Assembly (NCBI GenBank): GCA_015062655.1
Contig: SUUG01000001.1
Location: forward strand, 1-64,000
DNA from: Coriobacteriaceae bacterium
GTDB lineage: Bacteria > Actinomycetota > Coriobacteriia > Coriobacteriales > Coriobacteriaceae
Length of the DNA: 64,000 nt
Reading direction: 5' to 3'
In this document: one piece after another, positions 26,645 through 36,233 of the stretch
Layout: each line of letters begins with the position of its first letter
Position numbering within the stretch: the first letter of the stretch is position 1
Notes under the pieces: generated by a model
Databases searched by the model: none
Told to the model about the DNA's origin: nothing
The model's input: the letters and a program-made list of their open reading frames with translations, nothing else
Made by a program: the position numbers and the translations under genes

Positions 26645-26742
26645 TTCCGTGGGGATGACTATGGTTCCCTCGACGCTTCCGTGCTTGGCAGGGGTTTCGG
26701 TATACGAAATAATGCCCCTCCCTCGTTCGAAAGGAACCCCAT

Positions 26743-27030
26743 ATGTCTGAGAATCCTCCGCAGCAGGCGAAGGAGACGGAGCCTGCCGATCCCTCGACGT
26801 CTCCAGACACCTCTTGGAAGCGTAAGTTCTACACCATCATGGCCGGTCAGGCCGTCTCGCTCGTTGGGAACTCGGCAGTGCAGTTCGCGCTCATGTGGCA
26901 TCTGACGGTGACCACCGGCTCGGCTGCGACACTCGAGTTGGCGGGGCTCGCGGGCTTCCTGCCCTCGGCTGTGCTGTCGCCCGTCGCGGGCATCGTAGCG
27001 GATCGTTACAGCCGAAAGCTCGTGATATAA
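26743..27030 (+). pseudogene. N-terminal stump of an MFS transporter
   Basis: The 95 codons encode an MFS start: KRKFYTIMAGQAVSLVGNSA, one or two membrane helices, and the signature loop GIVADRYSRKLVI between helices 2 and 3. The frame then stops at TAA, which runs straight into a terminator. A working MFS transporter needs about 400 residues, so this is a 3'-deleted remnant. AAAGGAACC precedes the ATG. The deletion end coincides with the terminator shared with kdgT. Confidence 0.75.
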
Positions 27031-27074
27031 GAAGGCGCCCCGTCCGGCTTCGTGTCAGACGGGGCGCCTTCTTT
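27030..27074. terminator. Bidirectional rho-independent terminator
   Basis: AGAAGGCGCCCCGTC and GACGGGGCGCCTTCTT form a perfect stem of about 15 bp with a 13-base loop. T-rich sequence follows on the plus strand, and an A-rich start gives T on the minus strand. It serves the MFS stump from the left and the minus-strand kdgT-type gene from the right. Confidence 0.85.
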
Positions 27075-27101
27075 GCCGCGCTATGAGGGATAGCCGCGGC
27101 C

Positions 27102-28082
27102 TCAGTCGCCCTTGCGGCAGAACCGGTCGTTGAACCATCCGGTCATGATCGGGGCGAGCACGGCCGTCACGATGACCGCGGTCGCGATCTGCGCGTAGGC
27201 GACCGGCGCGATGGCCGCGTACTGCGGGGCGACCTCCACGAGGGCCGCCGGCGTGGTCATGGCCGTGCCGGCGACGGTGGAGCAGGCGATCGCCGCCACC
27301 CCGCGCCCGCCCATGAGGCGCTCGAAGCCGCAGGTGACGCCACCCACGACGAAGAGCGTCACGAGTCCGAGCAAGATGCCCGAGAGCCCGCCGGCCACGA
27401 AGTTCGCGAGGCTCATGGAGCAGCCGAGCTGGAAGCCGATGAGGGCGATGGCGGGGTTCGCACCCGGGGTCAGGAGCTTACGGACGAAGGGGAAGAGGTT
27501 GCCGAGGACGATGCCGATGATGAGCGGCAGGATCGATCCGATGACCGTGCCCACCGGGATCGACGCGAGGCCGGACACGCCGAGGATGATCATCGTGACC
27601 GCGGGGCCGGCGGTGAAGAACAGGACGCCGACGGCGCCGCGCTCGGCCTCATCGCCGTACTCTCCCATGATGCCGGTGTAGAGCGCCATGTTGCAAAACG
27701 AGATCGCGCCGATGACGGAGACCGACGAGAGCCCGAGGAAATCGTCGTTGAAGACGCGCGCGACGATCAGGCCGAGCACCGCGGCGAGCACGAGCTTGGG
27801 GATGAGGATCACGACGCCGGTCTTGACGGCCGCCGGCGTGGCCTTGAAGGAGATGCCCGCGCCGACGAACAACAGGATCGCGGCGACGACGGCGTTCGCG
27901 CCCCCGCGGGCGGCCGCGGTGAAAAAGCCGCCGATCTCGAGGAGCTGGGGGCAGAAGGTGTTGATGAGGAGGCCCGCGATCATCGGGTAAATCATGATGT
28001 CACCGGGAAGGCGCGGAATCTTGATCCGCGTCCTCGTGGTTGCGGGTTCCGGTGCCGCGACAGCGGCTTGCGGGTCTGCCAT
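27102..28082 (-). CDS. kdgT: 2-keto-3-deoxygluconate permease (KdgT family)
   Basis: This 326-residue integral membrane protein has about ten hydrophobic segments. Features of the KdgT family include IPGD-like IPRLPGDIMIYPMIAGLLIN at the start, FVGAGISFKATPAAVKTGV, SNMALY-like FCNMALYTGIMGEYGD, and GCSMSLANFVAGGLSGILLG. The family imports 2-keto-3-deoxygluconate with protons for pectin and glucuronate breakdown. The N-terminus has ~25 extra residues rich in Ala, Pro and Thr. It is transcribed alone, divergently from the DNA-binding gene at 28324, with a 240-base shared upstream region. No kdg catabolic enzymes lie nearby. Confidence 0.85.
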   Translation of the reverse strand: MADPQAAVAAPEPATTRTRIKIPRLPGDIMIYPMIAGLLINTFCPQLLEIGGFFTAAARGGANAVVAAILLFVGAGISFKATPAAVKTGVVILIPKLVLAAVLGLIVARVFNDDFLGLSSVSVIGAISFCNMALYTGIMGEYGDEAERGAVGVLFFTAGPAVTMIILGVSGLASIPVGTVIGSILPLIIGIVLGNLFPFVRKLLTPGANPAIALIGFQLGCSMSLANFVAGGLSGILLGLVTLFVVGGVTCGFERLMGGRGVAAIACSTVAGTAMTTPAALVEVAPQYAAIAPVAYAQIATAVIVTAVLAPIMTGWFNDRFCRKGD

Positions 28083-28323
28083 ATCTCCTCCTTCAGGGGT
28101 TGGGTCCGCGCCGCCCGTATGGCGCGCGAAGTGCCGTCATGCTATCAGACCGACCCCGCGCCGAGCCGCGGTGCGAGTCAGATTGCCGATATGTGTCTAT
28201 CTGATTTCAGGCAGGGCCGGAAAGGCGGGTTGCGCAAGATGCCGGCCGTGCCCGCCGTCTTGCGGGAACGGGTCCGCGCGCTGCGGCACCATAGCAGGAG
28301 GTGTTCGAGCGACGGGGTAACGA

Positions 28324-28798
28324 TTGACAGAGGACCTGCTGGAGCGGCTGCTGGCTGCCGAGAGCCTTGAGGCCTACCTCGACGAGGGCGGCACGCTCGA
28401 CCGGCAGCTCCCCGAGCACCTCGAGGAGCTCAGGCGCGCCCACGGCGAGATCAAGAAGTCCCAGATCATTCGGAACTGCGGTTTGAACACCACGTTCGTG
28501 TACGACATCTTCACGGGAAAAAGCGGGCCGGGGCGCGACAACGCGATCATGCTCGCCTTCGGGATCGGCTGTAACCTGCGCGAATGCCAGAGGCTGCTGC
28601 GGCTCGCCGCCGCGCTCGAGCTCTGGCCCCATGCTGCGCGGCGATGCGATCATCATCTGGTGCCTGAACCAGGGGATGTCGCGCAGCAAATGCGATGACG
28701 AGCTTTGGCGGATGGGGGAGCGCGCGCTCTCGGGCACCGGGCCCCTGCCGAAGGGCCGCACCCGCCCCGCGCCGCGAGCGGCGGCCACGCGGCCCTGA
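28324..28798 (+). pseudogene. Helix-turn-helix protein with a frameshift
   Basis: From 28324 about 100 codons read as an XRE-like DNA-binding domain (EIKKSQIIRNCGLNTTFVYD, FTGKSGPGRDNAIMLAFGIG, RECQRLLRLA). Near 28628 the frame changes. The continuing sense is MLRGDAIIIWCLNQGMSRSK and CDDELWRMGE, the usual C-terminus of this family, ending at 28796-28798. Adding one or removing two bases in the CCCC run would rejoin the halves. It is a small cytoplasmic regulator family often paired with a Ser/Thr kinase gene in gut Coriobacteriia and Clostridia; no kinase follows here. Confidence 0.65.
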
Positions 28799-28827
28799 GC
28801 TTGCGGACCGTTGCGTACCCATAGCCG

Positions 28828-28866
28828 AAACGGCGCCGTGGCTTCAGATGCCATGGCGCCGTTTTT
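28828..28866 (+). terminator. Rho-independent terminator
   Basis: AACGGCGCCGTGGC and GCCATGGCGCCGTTTTT form a strong stem (one mismatch) with a TTCAGAT loop and a T-run. It ends transcription of the DNA-binding gene 30 bases after its stop. Confidence 0.85.
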
Positions 28867-29039
28867 CGGCCCTCTTGGTTGGCTCTCTCGGTTCTTGCTG
28901 GGTGATCGGCGGGTGCGTTGGGGCTGGGCGGCGATGCTGCGAGGTGCTTGGTTGCGTTTCTTGCGGCTGTGTATGTTCGGGAATCGAGGCCCCAAGTAGC
29001 TCTTCTGTTTGCGCAGGTAAACGCGGTTGCAAAAAGTGC

Positions 29040-29065
29040 GGCTATGTACTGCGGGGTACACAGCC
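29040..29065. repeat. Short hairpin in the spacer before the amidohydrolase gene
   Basis: GGCTATGTAC and GTACACAGCC pair 9 of 10 around a six-base loop. It lies in the ~340-base stretch 28867-29210, which otherwise holds no gene. The nearby A-runs (GCAAAAAGTG and GGCAAAAAGG) are repeated once. This could be a dispersed palindrome or an operator. Confidence 0.35.
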
Positions 29066-29210
29066 GTCAGGTTGTTTGGCAAAAAGGTGTAAAGCCGTGA
29101 AATCTGCAACTGGGGCCCCGCGTGTTACAACCGGAAGTCGCGCCGCGGCCTGCCCGCCGCCCCTCGCCCCGGTGCGCTATGATGCCGCCACCTCAAGAAA
29201 GGCGGCGCCC

Positions 29211-30860
29211 ATGTCCATCCCGGCCGAACTCATCGTCCGCTCCACCCGCGTCTTCACCTCCGCCCCCGGTGAGCGCCGTCCCCGCGAGCTCGCCTTCGCC
29301 GTCTTTGCCGGCCGCATCGCCTGCGTCGGGCTCCCCGACGAGGTAATCGCCGCCTGCCGCCCCGCTCCCGTCCTCAACCTCGGCGACGCCTTCGTCTGCC
29401 CCGGCTTTCACGACGCCCACCTGCATTTCTTCCACACCGCCATAGGCTCCTCGCCCTACATGCTCATGGCCCGCGGCGAGAGCGAGGCCGACCTCGTCTC
29501 TAAGGCTCGCACCTTCGCCGCGAACCTCCCCGACGACGCCTGGGTGGTCACGCAGGGTTGGCGCGACTACCTCTGGAACCCGCCCGTCCCGCCCACGAAG
29601 GCGAGCATCGACGCGGCCTTCCCCGACCGCCCCTGCGCCATGTACTCCGGCGACGGCCACACGCTCTGGCTGAACAGCCGCGCTCTCGAGCTTCTGGGCG
29701 TCGGCCCCGATTCCGTCCCGCCGACGGGCGGGAGCTACGACAGGGACGCATCGGGCGAGCTCACGGGCATCGTGCGCGAGGCGGCGGCCATGGAGCTTCT
29801 GCCGCGCGTCCTCGGCTGGCTCTCGCCCGCGCGCATCCAGGAGGCCTACGCGGCGCAGATGCGGATCATGGCGGAGCAGGGCATCACGAGCATCTGCGAC
29901 ATGTCGCTCATGCCGAACCCCGGCTGCGACTTCATCTACGAGGACGTGTACGAGCAGCTCGCCGATCAGGGCCGCATGACGCTGCGCGCCCACCTCTTCC
30001 CGACGCTGCTCGACGACCAGTCCCGCCTCGAGGATATGCAGCGCCGCTACGCCGAGCCGGGGGCCGTGGGCGGCCTTCTTCGCGCCCCCGGATTCAAGCA
30101 GTTCTTCGACGGCGTCTCGAGCCATCACACGGCCTACCTCACCGAGCCGTACGCGAACCCCCATTTCCCCGGCGACCGCGGCCGCCTCACAGTGGACGTC
30201 GAGCGCATGCGCGCGCTCGTGCTCGCCGCGGCCGAGCGGGGCCACGCCGTCCGCATCCACACGATCGGCGACGCGGCGATCCATGCCGCGATTAACATCT
30301 TCACCGAGGCACAGGAGCGCTACGGCGCGCCGACGCAGGGGAGGAACACCCTCGAGCACCTGGAGAACCTGCTGCCCGGAGACGTCGACCGCCTGCGCGA
30401 GGCCGGCGTGCTCGCGAGCTCGCAGCCCTGCCACATCACGGTCGACCCGGGCGGCCCCGAGCGCGACCTCGGGCCTGAACGGGCCCGCATCATGTGGCCG
30501 TTTGCGACCTACCTGGCGCACGGCGTCGACCAGGCCTTTGGCACGGACGCCCCCATCACGCCGGTGACCAGCATGAACGTGCTCTATGCGGCGGTCACGC
30601 GACAGGATCCGTCAACGCATGCGCCCGCGGGCGGATGGCTTCCGAGCGAGCGGATCGGCATGGCGGACGCGCTGCGGATCTACACGGCGGGAAGCGCGGC
30701 CGCCGCGGGCCGCGAGGGCGAGCTCGGCCGCATCGCGCCGGGGCACCTCGCGGACTTCGCGGTGCTCGACCGCGACCTCACCGCCACCGCGTCCGAGGAG
30801 ATCCAGCAGACGCGGGTGCTCGCGACCTACCTTGGCGGGCACTGCGTCTTCGAGCGCTGA
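29211..30860 (+). CDS. YtcJ-type amidohydrolase (amidohydrolase_3 family)
   Basis: This 549-residue protein has the metal-dependent hydrolase barrel. The N-terminal beta-sandwich is followed by HxH in FHDAHLHFFH near residue 68. Later ligands are probably in HAVRIHTIGDAAIH (~345-358) and in FGTDAPI near 445. The family (NfdA/YtcJ) hydrolyses formamides, enamides and similar C-N bonds; its natural substrate is unknown. There is no signal peptide. The start at 29211 follows AAGAAAGGCGG and is where family similarity begins. The reading frame is open far upstream, but that part is not coding. It stands alone, with a long palindrome after it. Confidence 0.82.
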   Translation: MSIPAELIVRSTRVFTSAPGERRPRELAFAVFAGRIACVGLPDEVIAACRPAPVLNLGDAFVCPGFHDAHLHFFHTAIGSSPYMLMARGESEADLVSKARTFAANLPDDAWVVTQGWRDYLWNPPVPPTKASIDAAFPDRPCAMYSGDGHTLWLNSRALELLGVGPDSVPPTGGSYDRDASGELTGIVREAAAMELLPRVLGWLSPARIQEAYAAQMRIMAEQGITSICDMSLMPNPGCDFIYEDVYEQLADQGRMTLRAHLFPTLLDDQSRLEDMQRRYAEPGAVGGLLRAPGFKQFFDGVSSHHTAYLTEPYANPHFPGDRGRLTVDVERMRALVLAAAERGHAVRIHTIGDAAIHAAINIFTEAQERYGAPTQGRNTLEHLENLLPGDVDRLREAGVLASSQPCHITVDPGGPERDLGPERARIMWPFATYLAHGVDQAFGTDAPITPVTSMNVLYAAVTRQDPSTHAPAGGWLPSERIGMADALRIYTAGSAAAAGREGELGRIAPGHLADFAVLDRDLTATASEEIQQTRVLATYLGGHCVFER

Positions 30861-30893
30861 CACGACGCCCCTCCGGCCAGATGCCCCCGGCCA

Positions 30894-30959
30894 GATGCCG
30901 AGCGTTCGTAATCGCCGCTTTTTCAGCGAAAAAAGGCCGGATTACGAACGCTCGGCATC
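30894..30959. repeat. Perfect 20-bp palindromic element
   Basis: GATGCCGAGCGTTCGTAATC at 30894-30913 is repeated exactly in inverse at 30940-30959. The 26-base loop itself contains CTTTTTC/GAAAAAAG as an inner inverted repeat. Either strand therefore folds into a long hairpin. It lies 34 bases after the amidohydrolase stop. It could be a bidirectional terminator or a dispersed REP-like element. Confidence 0.7.
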
Positions 30960-31045
30960 ATGCGGCGGGGGAGCGGACGGGCCCGCGGCTGCCCCGCATG
31001 CGTCGGCGCCCGCCTCGGCCCTCTACCTGCGTAGCATCCTGTAAG

Positions 31046-31074
31046 AAAACCTAAGTGTCTATTTATAAGGTTTT
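31046..31074 (+). promoter_or_regulatory. Inverted repeat upstream of groES
   Basis: AAAACCT and AGGTTTT flank a 15-base AT-rich spacer about 110 bases before the groES ATG. A TATAAC -10-like hexamer follows at 31089. No CIRCE (TTAGCACTC...GAGTGCTAA) and no HAIR box (CTTGAGT...ACTCAAG) was found here, so this may be a different operator or just the leader of a weak terminator. Confidence 0.25.
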
Positions 31075-31181
31075 TTGCCTTGGCGTGGTATAACTTCGCG
31101 CACACGGGTACCATCACTCCGTACGTAAAAGCTTGATCGGCCGGGCAAGGGGCCCGGCCATCAACAAAGGAGGAGTCAAAC

Positions 31182-31469
31182 ATGAGTCTCAAGCCTCTCG
31201 CAGATCGCGTCCTGGTCAAGCCGGACGCTGCCGAGCAGAAGACCGCCTCGGGCCTCTACATCGCCAGCAACGCCCAGGAGAAGCCGCAGCGCGGCACCGT
31301 CGTGGCCGTGGGCGAGGGCAAGCGCGCTGACAACGGCGAGCGCATCCCCGTCGACGTCAAGGCCGGCGACGTCGTGATCTACGGCAAGTTCGGCGGCAAC
31401 GAGGTCAAGGTCGACGGCGAGGACTACCTCCTGATGCGCGCCGACGACATCTACGCCGTTGTCGAGTAA
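31182..31469 (+). CDS. groES: Co-chaperonin GroES
   Basis: This 95-residue protein is full-length GroES (Cpn10). It begins SLKPLADRVLVKPDAAEQKT and carries the mobile loop TASGLYIASNAQEKPQRGTV. Later blocks are GDVVIYGKFGGNEVKVDGED and YLLMRADDIYAVV. It forms the heptameric lid of GroEL in the cytoplasm. AAAGGAGGAG precedes the ATG at a good distance. It is followed after 51 bases by groEL with its own GGAGGAT site, the standard bicistronic operon. Confidence 0.97.
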   Translation: MSLKPLADRVLVKPDAAEQKTASGLYIASNAQEKPQRGTVVAVGEGKRADNGERIPVDVKAGDVVIYGKFGGNEVKVDGEDYLLMRADDIYAVVE

Positions 31470-31481
31470 CTCTCGGGCTGA

Positions 31482-33158
<1,677 letters not shown>

Positions 33159-33186
33159 GGTTCCAGCGGCCTGAAGCTTCCATCGA

Positions 33187-33275
33187 GAGGCCCCGCGGGA
33201 TTGCCGCCGGATGTGTTCGACGCTTCGCGTCTCAGAACACCCGGCTGGCAAGCCCCGCGGGGCCTCCCTGCGTTT
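33187..33275 (+). terminator. Large structured hairpin after groEL
   Basis: GAGGCCCCGCGGG at 33187-33199 pairs with CCCCGCGGGGCCTC ending at 33266. Inside, TTGCC/GGCAA, GTGTTC/GAACAC and GACGC-TTC-GCGTC stack into one long imperfect helix. CCTGCGTTT follows. The outer stem and trailing CCTGCGTTT resemble the element after rplX. It should end the groESL transcript. Confidence 0.6.
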
Positions 33276-33447
33276 GCGGCCGCTGCGAGCGGTCTAAGAT
33301 TAAACGATGTCTGGCTTGCAAAGCTTCCAAAATTGGCGATTGCAGGCTTGCAGCAGGAGCGCACGAAGACGAGCGCATCGTTTGATGTCGCGTCTTGCAC
33401 ATGTCAAGTTTAATTGCAACACGCGATTTGAGCAGGTCAAATACCGT

Positions 33448-33475
33448 TTGGCAATTTGCGGAACTAGTCTATAGG
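33448..33475 (+). promoter_or_regulatory. Putative sigma-70 promoter upstream of the tRNA-Gly fragment
   Basis: TTGGCA at 33448-33453 and TATAGG at 33470-33475 are 16 bases apart. It stands about 100 bases before the truncated tRNA-Gly and may once have driven it. The stretch 33276-33576 holds no other gene. Confidence 0.35.
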
Positions 33476-33576
33476 GCGCTGAGTTCCATGCGATGGCGCT
33501 GATCGGGGATCTCGGCGCGTCCCTGCCGAGGGCGCGGTATACGTTCTCTCACGCTGTTTCGCGCAGCGAGGCACAT

Positions 33577-33613
33577 GCGGGTGTCGCCAAGTGGTAAGGT
33601 ATCAGCTTCCCAA
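33577..33613 (+). pseudogene. 5' half of tRNA-Gly(CCC)
   Basis: The 37 bases match the first half of a tRNA. They comprise acceptor strand GCGGGTG, linker TC, D-arm GCC-AAGTGGTAA-GGT, anticodon stem TCAGC and the seven-base loop TTCCCAA with anticodon CCC. The next bases should be GCTGA to close the stem but are TTTAA, and no T-arm or 3' acceptor follows. The break is exactly at the end of the anticodon loop, a common crossover point for tyrosine integrases. An integration or deletion at this tRNA is inferred. Confidence 0.7.
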
Positions 33614-33853
33614 TTTAATTCTCATATATCCTTAAAAGTCACCAGCGTAATAGACGTTATTAAAATCACTGGTAGAAATATATGTAAAAACAACGCGCGC
33701 CTCTTCGTGCCGGCTGAAGGCATCGAAGGAACGCGCGTTTTTCCGAACGTTTTCCGAACGGGAGGATCTCCTCCTCCAATTCCCCTCCGTGTCGCGATGG
33801 ATCAACGGATACATAGCGCGAACAGAGAGCGTGCCAAATCAAATGGAGGGGAC

Positions 33854-34208
33854 ATGACATCAAGATGAACAGCAATTTCGATAGCGAACCAGAAGGGCGG
33901 GGCGGGAAAGACGACGCCCACAGCGAGCCTGGCGGCCGCATTCGCCGCGCGCGGCAACCGGGTCCTGGCCCGTGGACGCGGACCCGCAGGGGGACCTGAC
34001 CACATCTTTGGGGTGGGACCCGGATTCGCTCGAGACGACCCTCGCGACCCATATGGAGAAGGCAATCCTCGAGGAGGAGTACCCCGCCCGCGAGGGCATC
34101 CTCGCGCACGAGGAGGGGATCGACCTCATGCCGGCGAATATCGAGCTCTCCGGCATAGAGGTCGCCCTTGTCAACGCGGGGTCCGCTTTTCAGCAACAGA
34201 ATTGTTGA
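33854..34208 (+). pseudogene. ParA-type partition ATPase remnant (ICE/plasmid origin)
   Basis: From the ATG at 33854 (after GGAGGGG) the sequence encodes a ParA start but has TGA at codon 5. It then reads ANQKGGAGKTTPTASLAAAF, a deviant Walker A. An extra C near 33972 shifts the frame. The sense resumes as VDADPQGDLTTSLGWDPDSL and LMPANIELSGIEVALVN, then breaks off at 34208. ParA proteins of this sort open many conjugative elements and plasmids of gut Actinobacteria. Three lesions show it is dead. It marks the left end of the acquired island. Confidence 0.75.
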
Positions 34209-34233
34209 TATATTAATCGATTTGTAATAAATA
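34205..34233 (+). promoter_or_regulatory. Putative promoter of the peptide-modification cluster
   Basis: TTGATA at 34205-34210 and TAAATA at 34228-34233 are 17 bases apart in a very AT-rich stretch. They are ~100 bases before the first cluster gene. All cluster genes run the same way with little spacing, so one promoter here would suffice. Confidence 0.4.
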
Positions 34234-34331
34234 AAATCTAAATAGTAAATAGCTAAAATAGGAGTAATAATCCACTCAGATAAAGTGCAGCTGCGAGATG
34301 GGGTTTGCTGGAATTGCGTATGTGATATGGA

Positions 34332-36233
34332 ATGTTGAACATGAGATGCTGTCATTTGAACGAGAGGGAATACAGAGATTTGGTCCTGAATTCCCTCTGG
34401 TATTCGCCAGTCCAGGACCAGAGCTCCGGAAATGCGTCTCTTCTCCAATGGGGAGAAGGATCCTTGATCCTGAATTACACAATTGACGGTTGTGTCGCCA
34501 TCATCTCACTCTCATTGTTGTCGGGATGGGCAGATTTTTCTTCAATGCTGGGGAGGGCGCTCGATCGCTTTCTCCTTGAAAAGCCGTTCATCGCCGAGCT
34601 TGTTATATATCTCCTCAACGAGCAGGATGCTCTCTTATTCAGCGGCGTGATTTACAAGTTTGAAAAGCTCGGGAGATTGCCGGGGGGAATCAGGGACTCT
34701 GACGGCGAATGCAATGATCTCTATATATTCGGCTGCTCGGTGGAGACGCAGATTCCACAGTGCCTTTCAAATGTAGACTACGAGAGTGCAACTTTTCCGA
34801 TGCTGCTTGCAAAGCTATTGCCCGCTCGTTATGGAGATGGCCAAGCGATATCCTATCGCGAGAAAGGGGAGACGCATTCGGTTTCATACAGCGCTCTTCC
34901 CGGAGTAATTCTTACCGCAATGCAGCGCTTGACCCTATCTGCTCGCCATGGCGAGACTATTGCGATTCTTGGTGAAAATACTCCATTTTGGTTGGTGGCG
35001 TGCTTAGCGGTTCTTTCTTCAGGCAATACTTTGCTGCCGGTTGATGGGCTCCATATTGATACCGTAATGCTGGCCCGGTGCTCAGTGGTGCTTTGCGACG
35101 ATTCGGTTTCTGCAAATAAAATTGCAGAGATGGGGCTGCGGGCAAGGGTGGTTCTTTATGACGAGGCGTGTAGGGCATCGGTGGAAAAGCCCTCTGCCTC
35201 AGATTTTGATACGGCAAAAGTGAATCCAGGAGACGTTGGGGTTATTGCTTCCACCTCTGGTACGAGCGGTAAAAGCAAGTGGGTGCTGCTAACCCATGAG
35301 AATATGCTTGCGAGTATTTCGCATACGATGCTCGCGATCGACGGTGTCCTGCAACCTCAGAAAGAGACCCTTTTTCCGTGCATGCCTCCATTTCATGCGT
35401 ACAGCATCGTATGCGGTCTTTTGTTGCCGCTGCTTTATGGAAGCAACCTCGACTACGGCTCGTTGGATGTCCCTAGTGTGCCTTCACGTTTCCTGGCCGT
35501 GGATCCTTCGTGCCTTATTACGGTTCCGACAACGCTCAAATCCTTCACAAGGTTGCTGGCCGGTCGGGGAGGGGACTTGACCACGCGCAGGCTTAAATTT
35601 GCGGCGGTTGGTGGAGCTCCGGTCGATTGCGAGCTAATTGATTTAACGGGCCGGCTTGGAGTGACCCTGGTGAGTGGGTATGGGCTTACGGAGTGTACGG
35701 TCTTGGCCTATGCGGAGATTTTTGCGGATGGAGAGCGCACTCCATTTAAGACTTTGGCGGATTCGGTGTTTTGTCACGTACGCGAGATCGATGGGGTTAT
35801 CGAAGTCTATGGGCGCACGGTTGCGAAGGGATATTTTGAGGGGGACGAGTTTAATGGGCACTTCGTTACCTCAGATTTGGGTTGTTTGAAAAATGGTCGA
35901 CTAAGAGTTAGTGGTCGAGCCGACAACCTGATTGTTCTTGATAACGGAGGGAAGATCGCCCCGGAGGTAGTCGAATCTCAACTCTCCTTTTTTCCATCGA
36001 TTGCAGGGGTTCGCATCATTGGTGTCAGGGAGGGAAGCCGGTCGGTAATATGCGCACAGATTGAGGTCGGCGACGGCTTTGATCGCGACGCTGTCATATC
36101 GGACGTGGGGAAGTACAACCAAAAAGTAACAACTCAAGAGCGGGTAATGAAAATTGAGTGGATGAGAGGTGGAGCGCTCACGCGGACCGCGCTCGGAAAG
36201 CTCAAACGTTCGCCCGTCAACGAAGGGAGATGA
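34332..36233 (+). CDS. Adenylate-forming (AMP-binding) ligase with a GNAT-like N-terminal segment
   Basis: This 633-residue cytoplasmic protein has the ANL-superfamily core from about residue 150. A3 is STSGTSGKSKW at 307-317, A5 GYGLTE at 449-454, A7-like VTSDLG, A8 GRADNLIVLDNGGKIAPEVV, and the A10 lysine in TALGKLKR near the end (K623). It should activate an acid as AMP and pass it to the carrier protein at 37737; no carrier domain is fused. The first ~140 residues differ from known ligases. Residues 105-134 (YKFEKLGRLPGGIRDSDGE, then DLYIFG) look like the C-terminal half of a GNAT fold. The ribosome-binding site is weak, so the start is uncertain. The substrate, fatty or amino acid, is unknown. 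Confidence 0.75.
   Translation: MLNMRCCHLNEREYRDLVLNSLWYSPVQDQSSGNASLLQWGEGSLILNYTIDGCVAIISLSLLSGWADFSSMLGRALDRFLLEKPFIAELVIYLLNEQDALLFSGVIYKFEKLGRLPGGIRDSDGECNDLYIFGCSVETQIPQCLSNVDYESATFPMLLAKLLPARYGDGQAISYREKGETHSVSYSALPGVILTAMQRLTLSARHGETIAILGENTPFWLVACLAVLSSGNTLLPVDGLHIDTVMLARCSVVLCDDSVSANKIAEMGLRARVVLYDEACRASVEKPSASDFDTAKVNPGDVGVIASTSGTSGKSKWVLLTHENMLASISHTMLAIDGVLQPQKETLFPCMPPFHAYSIVCGLLLPLLYGSNLDYGSLDVPSVPSRFLAVDPSCLITVPTTLKSFTRLLAGRGGDLTTRRLKFAAVGGAPVDCELIDLTGRLGVTLVSGYGLTECTVLAYAEIFADGERTPFKTLADSVFCHVREIDGVIEVYGRTVAKGYFEGDEFNGHFVTSDLGCLKNGRLRVSGRADNLIVLDNGGKIAPEVVESQLSFFPSIAGVRIIGVREGSRSVICAQIEVGDGFDRDAVISDVGKYNQKVTTQERVMKIEWMRGGALTRTALGKLKRSPVNEGR

Noticed and set aside
28695-29210. 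Upstream extension of the amidohydrolase frame (172 extra codons).
   Set aside because: Family similarity and a ribosome-binding site both point to 29211. The extension crosses a terminator and the 3' end of the helix-turn-helix gene.
33972-34208. The second ParA frame considered as an independent small gene.
   Set aside because: It reads as the continuation of the ParA P-loop fragment after a one-base insertion and has no own P-loop, so it is part of a pseudogene.
34298-34486. Small plus-strand frame overlapping the start of the AMP-ligase gene.
   Set aside because: No convincing homology and a weak ribosome-binding site; it overlaps a gene with conserved motifs, so it is treated as a shadow.
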